A DNA stretch of 64,000 bases from Syngnathus acus (Eukaryota > Chordata > Actinopteri > Syngnathiformes > Syngnathidae), in the NCBI RefSeq assembly GCF_901709675.1, contig NC_051089.1, positions 21,305,508 to 21,369,507 on the forward strand, read 5' to 3'. Positions within the stretch are counted from its first letter, which is position 1. Every line of letters starts with the position of its first letter. This document shows positions 32,205-45,600 of the stretch, piece after piece. The notes under the pieces were generated by a model. The model ran no database searches and was not told the DNA's origin. It worked only from the letters and a program-made list of their open reading frames with translations. The position numbers were made by a program, and so were the translations under genes.

Positions 32205-32950
32205 AAATCACTGCATGGCTTAGCGCCTTCGTATCTCGTCGGCCTAGTTGTTCCTTATGTTCCGTCTCGTAACCTTCGTTCGCAAAACGCTACCCTTTTA
32301 GCGACACCGAGGGCCAAGAAAGTGTCTGCAGGGTCTAGAGCATTTTCTATCCGGGCTCCAGAGCTTTGGAATGCCCTCCCAATGGATATTAGGACTGCTA
32401 CCTCAGTAGAAACATTTAAGACACGTTTAAAGACACATTTCTATGACATGGCCTTTAACTAACCTGTAGTGGCCGATTCGGCCGGAGTTTGTTTTGTTTT
32501 CTCCCCACCACCCGCCCCCCCACCCCCCTCCCCGGCCGGGGAGGTGGTTAGGTGGCACCCAAGCTGACAGCGGCTATCTGGATTCTCGTGGGCCAATTCA
32601 GGTTGGGGGATCTACAGCTCAACCTCCACTGCCAGGATAGTAAAGGGCTCCTCCGGCAGCCCTTCGCTCTGACTTGGACATCCACTTTTTTGATTTTCAT
32701 ATTATGTATTATTTGTGCCCTCTCTGCATCCATTACAACCTGGTGATCCTGAAAGGGGGATCCTTCCATCTGTGGTCCCTTCTCAAGGTTTCTCATTTTC
32801 CCCTGGCAGGGGTTTTGAGTTTTTCCTTGCCCTTTTGGGAGCTTAAGATCAGGGGATGCTTTGAGAATAATTGTCAATTTCTTGTCTATGTGAAGCCCTT
32901 TGAGACTGCTTGTGATTTAGGGCTATACAAATAAACTTGACTTGACTTGA
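32205..32950 (+). mobile_element. L2-type LINE, 3' end fragment
   Basis: The frame from ~32214 reads HGLAPSYLV, RAFSIRAPELWNALP and TFKTRLKTHFYDMAF then stop (32461-32463), the usual C-terminus of fish L2-group RT proteins. A 3' UTR follows, ending CTATACAAATAAACTTGACT with TTGAC repeats. It is 5'-truncated. Confidence 0.8.
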
Positions 32951-33569
32951 CATGACATTTTTTTGTCTAACGTTTGTGGAGCATCAGTGTCTGTAAAGGC
33001 AACTCTTTGTTGTGACTTTGCTGTGAAGTAAAGGCTTGAAGCTTGTGGATTTCTTTTGCTTCATAGTGCAGAATTGAAGATTTAAAATACTGTCCCTTGC
33101 AAATGAGAATCTGTTCTCACTTTCCTTACCTGGATAAATAAGGGTTAAATGAAACAAAAGAGTGCTATTTCTACTATGTAGGAAACACAATGCATTGCAA
33201 ATGTACCTCGTGCTAGCCTGTTCTCAGAGCAAAGCATTTGGACAAGGCAGTCAAAATGTAATGTTCATGGAGAGTAACAATATTGGGCTGGTATTGAACA
33301 TACAATGAGCATTTTCATCAAGTGTTCAGGGGTGGTCCTGGCTCAGGGTCCTATTGGAGGACAGAGAATCCGACAGCTGGCCTAGGAAAGTACATTTTTC
33401 TATTTCTGTTGCCGTCTCACTTTTTGACTGAGCAAGACTTAAGGGGGCTGATAGTGTCCTCAGGACCTTGCTGGAGGATCCCTCAGGGCTAATGTTCACA
33501 GGAGTGAGGTTGTCTGTCGAGTGTAAATCTGGGAGCCCTAAGTCATCAGCTTGCACCTCAACCCTCCAC

Positions 33570-33910
33570 TCATAAGACTGCGAGAGCTGAGCAGCAGTTC
33601 TGGGTGCTAGGCTCTCTGGGGGCTGGTAAGGCGGTGGCCCGGTTGTACAAGGCCTGGTTGTGGATAATAACGGGATCTGGGGAAGGAAGCGGAACCTCCT
33701 CATCATTAACAGAATGCAGATCATTGATATCTTTGCAAAGAGTCTGGTCGGGGGATATGGAATCTGGCTGGTTGGATATGATGTGGAAGCTGAGTCCTGC
33801 TTTAGGACAACCACTGGCTGAGGAGCGCTTTCCTCTGGATGGCTCCAGTGGACTCAGCAGCAATGGCAGCTCCTGGCCTAAAGGCTTACGTGGTAACTCT
33901 TCAGGCTTCC
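33570..33910 (-). CDS. usp6nl-like: usp6nl-like exon 13, C-terminal tail
   Basis: Begins [20 protein letters not shown], matching the KPLGQ linker of the family, and runs to TGA 33570-33572. The tail is Ser/Pro-rich. After ~33660 another frame reads [20 protein letters not shown] and stays open to 33326 with normal composition. One indel near 33640-33665 would place that frame on the gene. The family C-terminus also carries a GPPPP stretch. A 3' UTR presumably follows to ~33000. Confidence 0.8.
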
Positions 33911-36900
33911 CTGAGAAAACAAGTGGATAGTATTGGTGAAAGGAATATATTGTGTGTGTGTGGGGGGGGGGGGGGGGGTAATATTGAGATTGCTTAGCAC
34001 TCAAAACAAACAATTTCAGGTCAAATATGTGTTTCCTCTGTTTTTTTCTTGCTGCTGTGTTTGTGTGTCAGATTTATTTTGGGCTCACTGAATTTTCTAT
34101 ATTGGCTGTAGATGTGAATGGTTGTATCTATGCTATTCCTGTGTTGTCTTTTGAGACTGTTGGAAAAAGCATTCTGTATAAATGAATGACTTGCTGTAGT
34201 GCTCAGTGTATTGGTTGTTATGCACTAAAATAAGACAATTTGGAAGCTGTCAAAACTGTTATGTACCTGGGGGAGGAAAATCCAGCTTCATCTTTCGTAA
34301 TTCAGTCATAGAGGCCTGTAGCTGTTCAATGACTATGTCGTCACTGTAAAAAAAGGTCTGAGCAATTCGCTCCAGCAGGAATTCTCGAAGCTCCTCCAAA
34401 GACATCTTCATGAGATGCTCTGTGCAAACATAAATGCACTTGCATCAGGCTATGTTCACATCATACAAGTGATACAAAAAGGTTGTATTCTTACAATTCC
34501 TCAAAGTGATCTGAAACTTTACAGTGTCAGCTGACTGTCTCTTTTTCTTAGATAAAATGCTAAAAAAAATTGCAAGTATAAAGAGATAGAATGTTAATAG
34601 AAAGGTTTAAAATGTATATTAAGTTTTGCTTTTGGGAGCTAAACCAAACATGTATTAATTCATTGTCACTTGACTTGTGTAATTACTGGTGTAACTGCCT
34701 CAATTGCTAAAGTTGGTGACAGTGGTGGAGCTAGAAAATTGTCAGTGGGGTGGCCAGGGGGACACAGTGAATCACTACAAAGTGGCTTTAAGATGTTGCA
34801 TGCAGCCACAAGCACACAGCTGTGACTTTACACCTCTGCCAAGGCTACATATCGCACATGGCCTAGAAGTAATTTTTATCCACAGTCAGGGTTTCATGAA
34901 ATAACATGCACATACGTATAACCAATACACATGTATAACCATAACACAACCTTGCCCAACGCACACATAGTACAGGCATGAACACATCTAAGTAAAAAGC
35001 AATGTTCGTCTTAATATTCTAGATAATGCCCTTTGCTTTGTTGTTTGTTTGTTTTTCTGCATAACTGTAATAATTTGTGCAGTAATTCGCTAGTTAACAG
35101 CTAACCAGAGTGATCTGTGGCACTGACCATATTTAGCATATACCCTATTTTTCGGACTACAAATCGCAGTTTGTTTTTCATAGTTTGGCTGGGGGTGTGA
35201 CTTATACTCTGGAGCGACTTATGTGTGAATTTACTAACACCTTATTATATCATTTTACGTGTTATTTTCACTAAACCGCAAGAGGTCACTCTAGGCCTGT
35301 GTTGATAATTTCTGCAACTGGCGATAAGTCTGACGTAAGCGATGTAGAAGAGGAAGCGCCGCATCTTCTACCTCCGGAGTAAGCAAAGTAGTTTAAAAGT
35401 GATACTGAGGATGAATATATCATTGGATTTAGTGATTTGGGGTGACACGAGTGGTTTGATAAACTTGTGAGCATGTTATTCATGCTATAGTTATCTGAAT
35501 AACTCTTAATATGTTATGTTAACATACCAGGCATGTTCTCAGTTCGTTGTTTATGTGTCATGTAACGGTAGCATACTGTACAATTATTCAGAATGTTGTT
35601 GCCTCTATTCTATTTTTATTTTAAATTGCCTTTCAAGATGACATGTCTGTTCTTAGTGTTGGATTTTATCAAATAAATTTCCCCCCAAAATGCGACTTAT
35701 ACTTCATTGTGACTTTTATATATATATATTTTTTCTTTATTATGCATTTTATGGCTGGTGCAACTTGTACTCCGGAGCGATTTATAATCCAGAAAATGGG
35801 GTACTGTCGATCAATGGCTCATCCATTTAAATCATACCTAAGAAGCAGTGCTATTAGTAGTTGATGATGTACCATAACCATTGTGGGTTTGGCAGACATC
35901 ATAAACATCGAGTGAACCATGCTGAAGTGCATTTGCAATTGTTTTGGTGACATCAGAGTTAGTTTGATGTGTTTACACCTGTCCAAGTGAACTGCACAAA
36001 GATGGAATATGAACTCCAGTTCAATTAAAACAAACAACAGGGTGCGTGTGCACTATTTTGAAAGCATGAGAAAGATCATGGTGACTTAGGCAAGGAGATC
36101 TTCATTTAGGATAATAAAAAAATCCTGGTGATTGGTTATTACATTATGTAGAATCAAACATGAGGTTATTTTTGCGAATGGTTTTAATGCTACATCTTTG
36201 GCTAATGATGATGATGATGACTTTATTCATCCCACAGCGGGGAAATTCACTTGTCACAGCAGCGCATATGAGTGCAAGAATAATACGAGTGCAAGAATAA
36301 AACAAGTGCCAGAATTACAAAAAAGGGTAAACAACAGACAAGGACAAACACAAGTGCTGCTGGCAGAGACGAAACACATTCATTTTATCAGGTGGTTTTA
36401 ATGATATCTCATTGGGTCATAATGTTGATTAATTAAATATGTCCCATTATCATGTAAGACAGAGGTAAAGCAGACGAATCAATGTCCTAGTAAGGTTATT
36501 TCTTTACATACTTTACATAAAAGAATAACTAAGGAGTGTGCATTAATAAATAAGTGTATTAATATGTCAGCAAAAAATGGCAAGCTGTTTGACATCTTAC
36601 TCTTGTGTATCTTCAAGATGGTGTAAGACATGGCGGTGAGGAGCCTCTCTCCCTCCAGAATGAAAACATCCCATAGGCGTAGGGTCAAAGTAAACGGTGT
36701 CTGCAAAAATCACATCATCACTCTGGATAAATGAATTTATGGCATCTCCTGGCCAGAATCAGAGAGTTTCTTTTATTTTCTTTTGTTTTGTTTTAGCGTC
36801 CAGCAGACTATATCGAACGGCAAAATGACTCAGTGGGAAAGATAAGTGCTGACAGTGGCCCAATGGTGCCAAACCCCCACCACAGGATTGTAGGCCTAAA

Positions 36901-39900
36901 TTGGTTTGGAATAGATGAACACTTCATTTGCTTCTGATGCAATATTCCAGAGATTTAAAACACACAAGGTAGTATTTGCTAAAATAATATTTAAAAAAAT
37001 ATATATAATAATGATGTTGCATGGCATTTCAAAGAGATTTTGTAACGGTTTAGCTTTAAAGAGTGCCTGTCTTTGTTGTTCAGAATAAGAATTAGAATCA
37101 TCTTTCTTATAGTAGTTCATCCAAAGATGGCTTGAGGTTATATAGTACATGTTCTTCCACATGAAATAATCCGAGCATGTCTCTGCTGCCATGCTGGAAC
37201 AGAAAAAGGCCTTCCCCAAACTGTTGAAAAAAAATCCAATGTCCATCTTTAAATCAAACTTTAAACCAACTACTAAGAAAAAAACAAAGATGAAGATTAA
37301 AGAAAAAAATGGGTCCTATCCTTCTCTTTCAGTATTGTGTTCTTAAATCTGTCTCAGGCTAAACGATAGGTATGCTAACGTGACATAAACACAAACGAAG
37401 AGCTGAGAACGGCCATTCAGTTATTTAAAAAAAACTATTACATAAATAACACGTTTATAAAACCATCTGTGTCACTCTAATTCATTAAATCCATCGATCG
37501 TCCTTTGTCAACAATGTGTGCGCGCCGCTGACGGCGCTTGCACTTCAAAATATTCCACAGGCCCAAATAACGATATATAAATTAGAAATCAAATAACTAT
37601 TATGTAAGCAATAATATTATCAAACCATCTGTGCACTCTAAATCATTAAATCCATCGATCAAATTCCTCGTCCTTTGTCAACAACGCCGCGCGTGAGCCC
37701 TGACGTCAGCCTCGTCGTTATTCCACAGATCTAGTATATAACTATATATACGTCTAGCCTTAACAAAGTACAAGGAAAGACGTGGGTTTGGTAAACGGCT
37801 CTTTATTTAACAAACCAAACTTCCAGGCGTGTGGCAGCGTGGACTTCCAGCCACGGAAGTGGAAGAGAGATCCATAGAATAGGACCGGGCGTACGTAAAA
37901 GCCATGACCGAGCCCCATCCACCGTCCCCGGACAGCCACCCGGCCGAGCGCCGGCCCTCGACTTCCATCCACGGAGGTGAAAGAGAGCTCCCTAGAGTAG
38001 GACCGGGCGTGCGTAAAAGCCATGTCCGAGCCCCATCCACCGTCCCTGGACAGCCACCCGGCCGAGCGCCGGCCCCCGACTTCAATCCACGGAGGTGAAA
38101 GAGAGCTCCTTAGAGTAGGACCTGGCGTGGGTAAAAGCCATAATAGTTTTTCAAGTTTTCCTTCTGTGTCACTCCAAATCCTTAAATCCTTCAAACTCTT
38201 CGTCCGCCGTGTCACTTAGAAACAAAGCCGCTAATGATGCCGGTAGTACGTGGGGCCCTTCGTCATCTTCGTCATCCCGTGATCAATCTTTGTCCTTTAT
38301 GTAAACAACCGCCGCGCCACGCCACGTCGCGCTGTTGACGTCACTTGAAATTCAAATTACAGTAATCCCTTGCTACATCGCGGTTCGTTTATCGCGGTTT
38401 CACTTTTTTTTTTGGGGGGGAAAATTTTTGAAAAAAAACATATATAAGTTGCTCCTTATTATAAGTCGCCCCCCCACCCAAACTATGAAAAAAAACGCGA
38501 CTTATAGTCCGAAAATTACGGTATATCTTGATCAATTTACTCACCCTATCAATGAAACACTGTAAGAACCATTTAGTACTGTAAATCCCTGCAGACATCT
38601 GTTCTTTGTCCTACAGAGAAACATTTAATGGTTAACCAACAATCCTTAATAAAACTGAAGAATTGTACACGCCACTGTGTGTTCACAGATGTACTGGTAA
38701 TGCAACAGTGTCACGCCTCACCAGGTGTTTTTTTAGTTTCGGAATGAGTTTGGAAATGATCTGGTCATGATGTGCTTGGAATCGCTGAAGTTTGGGGAAC
38801 CCAGGAATAAAAAATCCTGAAAGGAAGGGACAATGGCGTGAGTTTGCGAGCAAGACAGCGGAGAAACATTAAAAAAAAAAAAAAAAGCAAATCATAGCAG
38901 CGCACCGAATAGAAAGTTACACTGACCTGCACATTCCAAAAGCAACATGCAGCAAACTGCAAAATGACTTTTTCCTATTCTTAGAGCGCAACATCTCAAA
39001 AAGCATACGTCATCTTCAAAACATAATCTCACCATGCATGGCGTGTTTCTGGTTCGCCAGTAGCTGTGTCAGAGCCCAGAAAGCGTCTTCCTCATTCATG
39101 TACATGAGCAGCAGTGCAGCGATCTGACTCATGCCCTGGCAATAGCTCACCTCCTGCAGACCACAGGAGAAAGTGAAAACAATTACATAGACGGGTTTCC
39201 ACAGCTTTCCTGATGCTGACACTGCAGCACAGCTTCAGGATGATCAAATCCTCTGCGTTTTTGTGGCATTGTGCACAATAGTTGCAGCCAACAGCTGAAC
39301 TGAACCTAATTCCTAGCATGCCTTCCCTCTCCTTGCAACAGTACTTTAATGTAATTCATGCACAAAAACCCTTCTTAATAAAAAAGTAACTACAAAATGA
39401 AATATTTGTATAGAAACTACGTATGTGAATGCTCAAGAGCTGACACTGAGCTGAAACACTGTGAATCTAATTGATTTGCTGAAATATACAATGTGAGTCT
39501 TTAATTTGGAAAAATGCAGCCATAGACAAGTGTCTTTCCTGTGCCGGTCCCAAGCCCGGGTAGTAAATGCAGAGGGTACGTCGGGTTAGGCATCCGGCGT
39601 GAAATTTGCCAAAATTTCTTATGTGGCGACCCGTGAGGGAAAAAGCCTTCAAAGTCTTTAATTTGGAAAGGTTTGACACGGTCAAGAAATGTAGCAGGAT
39701 GAGGTAAATATGTAGACTATCTTAGAATTTGTGTATTTCATTGTAATATACAGTGCATAAATTTCTCTTGAATTCACTGAGCAAAATCAATGATGAAATG
39801 CACCCCAAATTCCATGACATACAGCCAACTCTATCACCATGGATGGCTATGCAGTCTTATATTTGGAATGCACATTTATCTTCTCCGTTTTGTAAGTGAA

Positions 39901-42627
39901 CTCCAAAGTATGTGGAAGCAGTTTCCACTAGGGGTGTAACAGAATGCCAAAAAGTGAATCGACATAAACACAGAACTGGAAAAAGAACTGCAAACAACTA
40001 GCTCTAATTTTTTCTGCAAATAAAATATTCTCCAATATGCAAAATAATAATAACATATCTGATAATGAAATGTTAAAGAAATGATCATATCATTGTTTTT
40101 TAAGAAACCACAATATTGATAGCTTGACTTATGTGGTGATACATAGTATAATTACTTTCTGGCTTATAGATAGTTACACTAAAGGTGTAATAAGAAACTA
40201 ATACAAATTTTAGTCATCTTTATTAACATTCAATGAGTTTCACTAGTACAAGAGTGGGTTTTGTGATGGAGGCAAAACCGTCACTCACTGTGTTGTAGGC
40301 TGAATACGCCGACAGAACATTGAAGAGAGACTGCTGTCTGCAAAAAAAGGTTCAAAGTAACAATGTCAGAAAATGAGTAAATTATTTCCACGTTACTATT
40401 GTTCTGTTCACTTAATATGCTTGTGCCCATGGTCTAGAACCCTACACATCTTTCAAACATACAAATAGCAGTAACATCAAATGTCCTAATTACTCGTGAC
40501 TAAAATAAGCTAAGATGATGTGTGTCTTGGAATCACGCTTCCTACCAATGAAACAGTTAACAATAATAATTTGTGTATTTTATTTAAAGCACTATTCAGT
40601 ACACTCAGGGTCACTGTACCAAGAATTTACTAAATTTGATTACAACAGTTGGACATATACATTTCAGAGGTTGACCTGCATGTCAAAACAGTTTGTTTTC
40701 ATCCTCAGAAATACCACTGTTTAAAAATAGGTAATACTTTGGAAATACCTCTTAGGTAATCCATCCTGTTAGGGTTTACAGATTATCTTCATCGTATGAT
40801 TATGTTGGAATGTAACCTGGAATAATTTACCTAGCTTGTCCTGTCTTAACAAAAGTAGTAGAACAAAGTGCTAAGATCTTTTGAACTGATTGACTAGCTG
40901 CAGAGGAAGCAATCAAAGTTGTTTTGTTTACACGTCGTAAAAGCCCCCCTGCTATGCTTTGATCAGCAGGCCAGGGGCTTCAACCCCATCCTGTCCACTC
41001 TCACCCCCACTCTCACCCCCACTCTGTTTCTCTCAATAAATATGCTCCTGCATGAGGCCTGAGTCAGACCTCATTCGATCATCGCTGTACGCACAGCGAC
41101 GAATGGACTCTCCACCTGCAGGTGTCTAAAAGGACTTACTTGTGTCCCGTGTGGCTTTTGCAAAATAAGGTAGAGTGAGCACCACCCTAACACATCCAAT
41201 TTCATTGAAACATTAACAAAAACTTTCTAAAGCGACATGTGCTCAATGGGTTTTCAATCATTTTATTTTCTTCATACTTAGTATTTTCTGCTTCCGTTGA
41301 CTTTAGTCATAATCAGAAATAATTTGTGGTTGCAAGCCAATGTTCCTTCTACAGAAGCTTACAACACTGTTCAAGTCATTGTTTTGCATAACAGATGCAA
41401 CAACACAACATCTACAATGTATACATTCTAAATCATAAACCAAAACATTAGACAGACCCTCGCCCACAGTGAGGCGAAATGAGCGATCAACTACACAGTG
41501 GCTGCAGAAATTTCTTAATAAAATGGAGCTCAAACTCGCCAACACTTTATCTTCAAATATACATTTTGCAGTTAGGTAAAGAGATTGCTCCATACTTTCC
41601 AGTGCCTCTTCCAAAATAGGCCTGTGATCTATGACAATGACATCACAATGTAGAACACTAAATTCCAGTGAAACCCATCCAAAACATAGCCTGGACTTAG
41701 TCCACACTGAGGTCGCAAACGCAATGGGTAAGAAAAACGCTCCCTGATTTCATGATGTAATGACATCTAACCCAATTTAAATCAATTGATAAGATTAAGA
41801 TCCTCAATCAGCTCTCAAATATGTACGTATATATTCCATCCATCCATCCATCCATCCATCCATCCAGCCATCCGTTGTCTGTACCGCTTGTCCCCATGGA
41901 GGTCACGGGCGTGTCCTGAACCCATTGCCAGCCAATCGCAGGTTGGTCGGTTGTTTGGTCTTTTGAGGTTGTCCTTTTTTTTTGTCTTTTATGATGATTT
42001 GAATACTTACTTGACTCCAAATCGATCCATGAACATGACATGATTGCGGAAGGTCCTGTTGATGTCAAGGTCAATCAGTTTGATCTCAGATGAGTAGAGT
42101 TTGGCTTGCTCCTTCATTTTCTAGGACATCAAGACATTATAGTCAGGTTAAGATACTCATATGTACTATGTTTATGAAAAACAAAATTCAATGAAAGTAT
42201 GATGATTCCAATTGCTTTATGCAGGAAAAAAAATATGTAAGCAAAAGCTGCATTCATAGCTTCATGAGATAACTAAAAGCTTAAGAGCATACAGTATGGT
42301 ATTTCATTTCCCAATTTGTCCCATACCAGCTTTGCAGCAATGACAGTGGACATGGTATTGTCTGAATTGCTGTTAATACGTGAAAGGCCTGAGACAAGTC
42401 CCGGAAAACAATGCTGGCATCGTGAATAAGTATTCTTGTGTTTACCTCATATTTACCCTCATTGAGCTTCTTGATGTCCTCCACATCCAACAGCAGACAC
42501 CAGACACGACCTCTAAGCTGCACAGGGATGCCTTTGTACACCCGTTTAACCATCTGACAACATGAAGTCGAGCAGAGGGAGGTACAAATGTGGCAAATAC
42601 AAAACCAGAAATTTTAGTCAGGCATGG

Positions 42628-42671
<44 letters not shown>

Positions 42672-45600
42672 TAATAATAATAATAATAAAACTGTCAATA
42701 TTTTGATGCAACAAAATTTAAGCAATTTTCAGATGCATTAAGGCATCTGTGGGTATCAGAGTTTAGAAACAGCTTATTGCAAATATCACAAAACATCAAA
42801 AACATTACCATGAAAATTAGCATTTGACAGCTGGCTCTTTTGTAGTACCGTATTTTTCGGACTATAAGTCGCGTTTTCTTTCATAGTTTGGGTGGGGGGG
42901 CGACTTATACTGAGGACCGACTTATACGTGAATATTTTCATAAATTTAAAAAAATAAAAAAATAAAAAATGTGAAACCGCGATAAACGAACCGCGATGTA
43001 GCAAGGGATTACTGTAATTTGAATTTCAAGTGACGTCAGTGGCGCGGCGGTTGTTTACATAAAGGACAAAGATTCGATCACGGGATGACGAAGATGACGA
43101 AGGGCCCCACGTACTTAGAGACTTAGACTTAGACAAACTTTATTGTCATTTTGTCAACACTGGGTGTACACAAAACGAAATTTCGTTGCATATGGCTTTC
43201 AACAAAGTAGTGATATTGCGGCTGGTTAAAAAGTGACATTCTATATAAAAATATGAAATAAGATAAGTATAAAGTACAAAGTGCAGCAGTGATAAAGTAT
43301 GTAAACAGTGCAGGAGACAAAAACAGTATTTACAAGTGTGCAGAGGAATGCTAAGTTTGAATGTTCAACAGTCTGACGACAGCAGGGAAAAAACTATTGC
43401 AGAACCTGGTGGACCTGCAGCGGATGCTGCGAAACCTCTTCCCAGAGGGCAGCAGGGAGAACAGTCCATGGTGGGGGTGTGATGGGTCACTGATAATATT
43501 ACGGGCTCGGGACACGCAGCGCTGGGATGACAAGTCCTGAATGGAGGGGAGAGGGGCCCCGATCTCTCTGCTGTCCTCACCACTCTCCTCAGGTTCTTTC
43601 AATCGGAGGCGCTGCAACCTCCACACCACACTGAGAGACAGCTTGTCAGAATGCTCTCTATGGTGCTTCGGTAGAACGTCCTCATGATGGGTGGGGGCAG
43701 GTGGGCTCTCCTCATCCTCCGCAGGAAGTACAAGCGCTTCTGTGCCCTCTTGACCAGTGTTGTGGTGTTCACAGTCCAGGTGAGGTCGTCTGTGATGTGG
43801 ACCCCCAGGAATTTAGTGCTGCTGACCACCTCCACAGCTGAGCTGTCGATGATCAGTGGAGCGTGGTGAGGCTGGTTCTTCCTGAAGTCGACGATGATCT
43901 CCTTCGTCTTCTCCACATTCAGGATCAGGCTATTGTCTCTGCACCAGCCCACCAACTGCTCCACCTCCTCTCTGTAGTCCAGGTCGTTGTTGTCACTGAT
44001 GAGGCCCACCACCGTTGTGTCGTCTGCAAACTTCACGATGTGATTGGTGGTGTACCTGGAGGCGCAGTCGTGTGTCATCAGGGTGAACAGCAGGGGGCTC
44101 AGGACGCAGCCCTGAGGGGAGCCTGTGCTGAGGGTGATGACATCTGAGGTGTTCTGTCCAACCCGGACTGACTGAGGTCTGTTGGTGAGAGAGTCTAGCA
44201 GCCAATTTCGAAGGGGGGTGCTGAAGCCCAGGTGTTCCAGTTTTTCCACCAGATGCTGTGGAATGATGGTGTTAAACGCTGAGCTGAAGTCCAGGAACAG
44301 CAACCGCACGTGGGTGTTCCTCTTCTCCAGGTGAGCCAGGCTCAGGAGAAGAACGGAGGAGATGGCATCCTCAGTAGAGCGGTTCTGCCGATAGGCAAAC
44401 TGGAACGGGTCGAATGTTGGGGGGAGTCTGGAGACGATGTGTTCTTTGAGCAGCCTTTCGAAGCACTTCATCATGATGGACTACTACTGGCATCATTAGC
44501 GGCTTTGTTTGTAAGTGAAACGGAGGACGAAGAGTTTGAAGGATTTAAGGATTTGGAGTGACACAGAAGGTTTGAAAAACTATTATGGCTTTTACGCACG
44601 CCCGGTCCTACTCTACGGAGCTCTCTTTCACCTCCGTGGATGGAAGTCTGGGGCCGGTGCTCGGTCGGGTGGCTGTCCGGGGATGGTGGATGGGGCTCGG
44701 ACATGGCTTTTACGCACGCCCGGTCCTACTCTAGGGAGCTCTCTTTCACCTCCGTGGATGGAAGTCGAGGGCCGGCGCTCGGCCGGGTGGCTGTCCGGGG
44801 ACGGTGGATGGGGCCCGGTCCTATTCTATGGAGCTCTCTTCCACCTCCGTGGCTGGAAGTGCCACCTCTGGGGATGGAAGTCCACGCCGCCACACGCCTG
44901 GACGTCCACGCCGGTGCTTGGGTCCTTGTACTTTGTTAACGCTACAATATAGTTATATACTAGATCTGTGGAATAACGACGAGGCTGACATCAGGGCGCA
45001 CGGGCGGCTTTGTTGACAAAGGATGAGGAATTTGATCGATGGATTGAATGATTTGGAGTGACACAGATGGTTTGATAATATTATTACTTATATAATAGTT
45101 ATTTGATATATAATTTATATATCGTTATATGGGCCTGTGGAATATTTTGAAGTGCAAGCGCCGTCAGCGGCGCGCACCCATTGTTGACATAAAGGACGAT
45201 CGATGGATTTAATGAATTGGAGTGACACAGATGGTTTTATAAACGTGTTATTTATGTAATAGTTATTTGAATAACTCTGAATGTTACGTCAGGCCCGTTC
45301 TCAGCTCTTCGTTTCTGTTTATGTCACGTTAGCATACCTATCGTTTAGCCTGTTGTTGCTCGTTCATGTCTGTTCTTGCTGTTGGATTTTGTCGAATAAA
45401 TTTCCCCCAAAATGCGACTTATACTCCGGAGCGACTTATATTTTTTTTTCCACGTTATTGTGCATTTTATGGCTAATGCGACCTATATTCCGGAGCGACT
45501 TTTAGTCCGAAAAATACGGGACTCAATAATGTCAGCCCATTTATTATCATTCGGGATAGACAGACTATTTTTACATTTCATTTGGCTGCTACTTACTCTG

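Larger units (their letters stand above)
42848..45519 (+). mobile_element. CCGTA-family element, copy D (split by an L2 LINE)
   Basis: The left end CCGTATTTTTCGGACTATAA follows TA (42846-42847); the right end reads TTTAGTCCGAAAAATACGGG near 45519, its TA altered. An L2 LINE occupies 43114-44478. After it come an intact tail frame [15 protein letters not shown] plus TGA (44513-44561), a 118-bp array (44580-44880), and two decayed tail units (~45025 and ~45200). It lies in USP6NL-like intron 4. Confidence 0.82.

Noticed and set aside
34704-34904. Extra coding exon in USP6NL-like intron 11
   Set aside because: Wrong strand, no splice consensus, and exon phases already join exactly without it.
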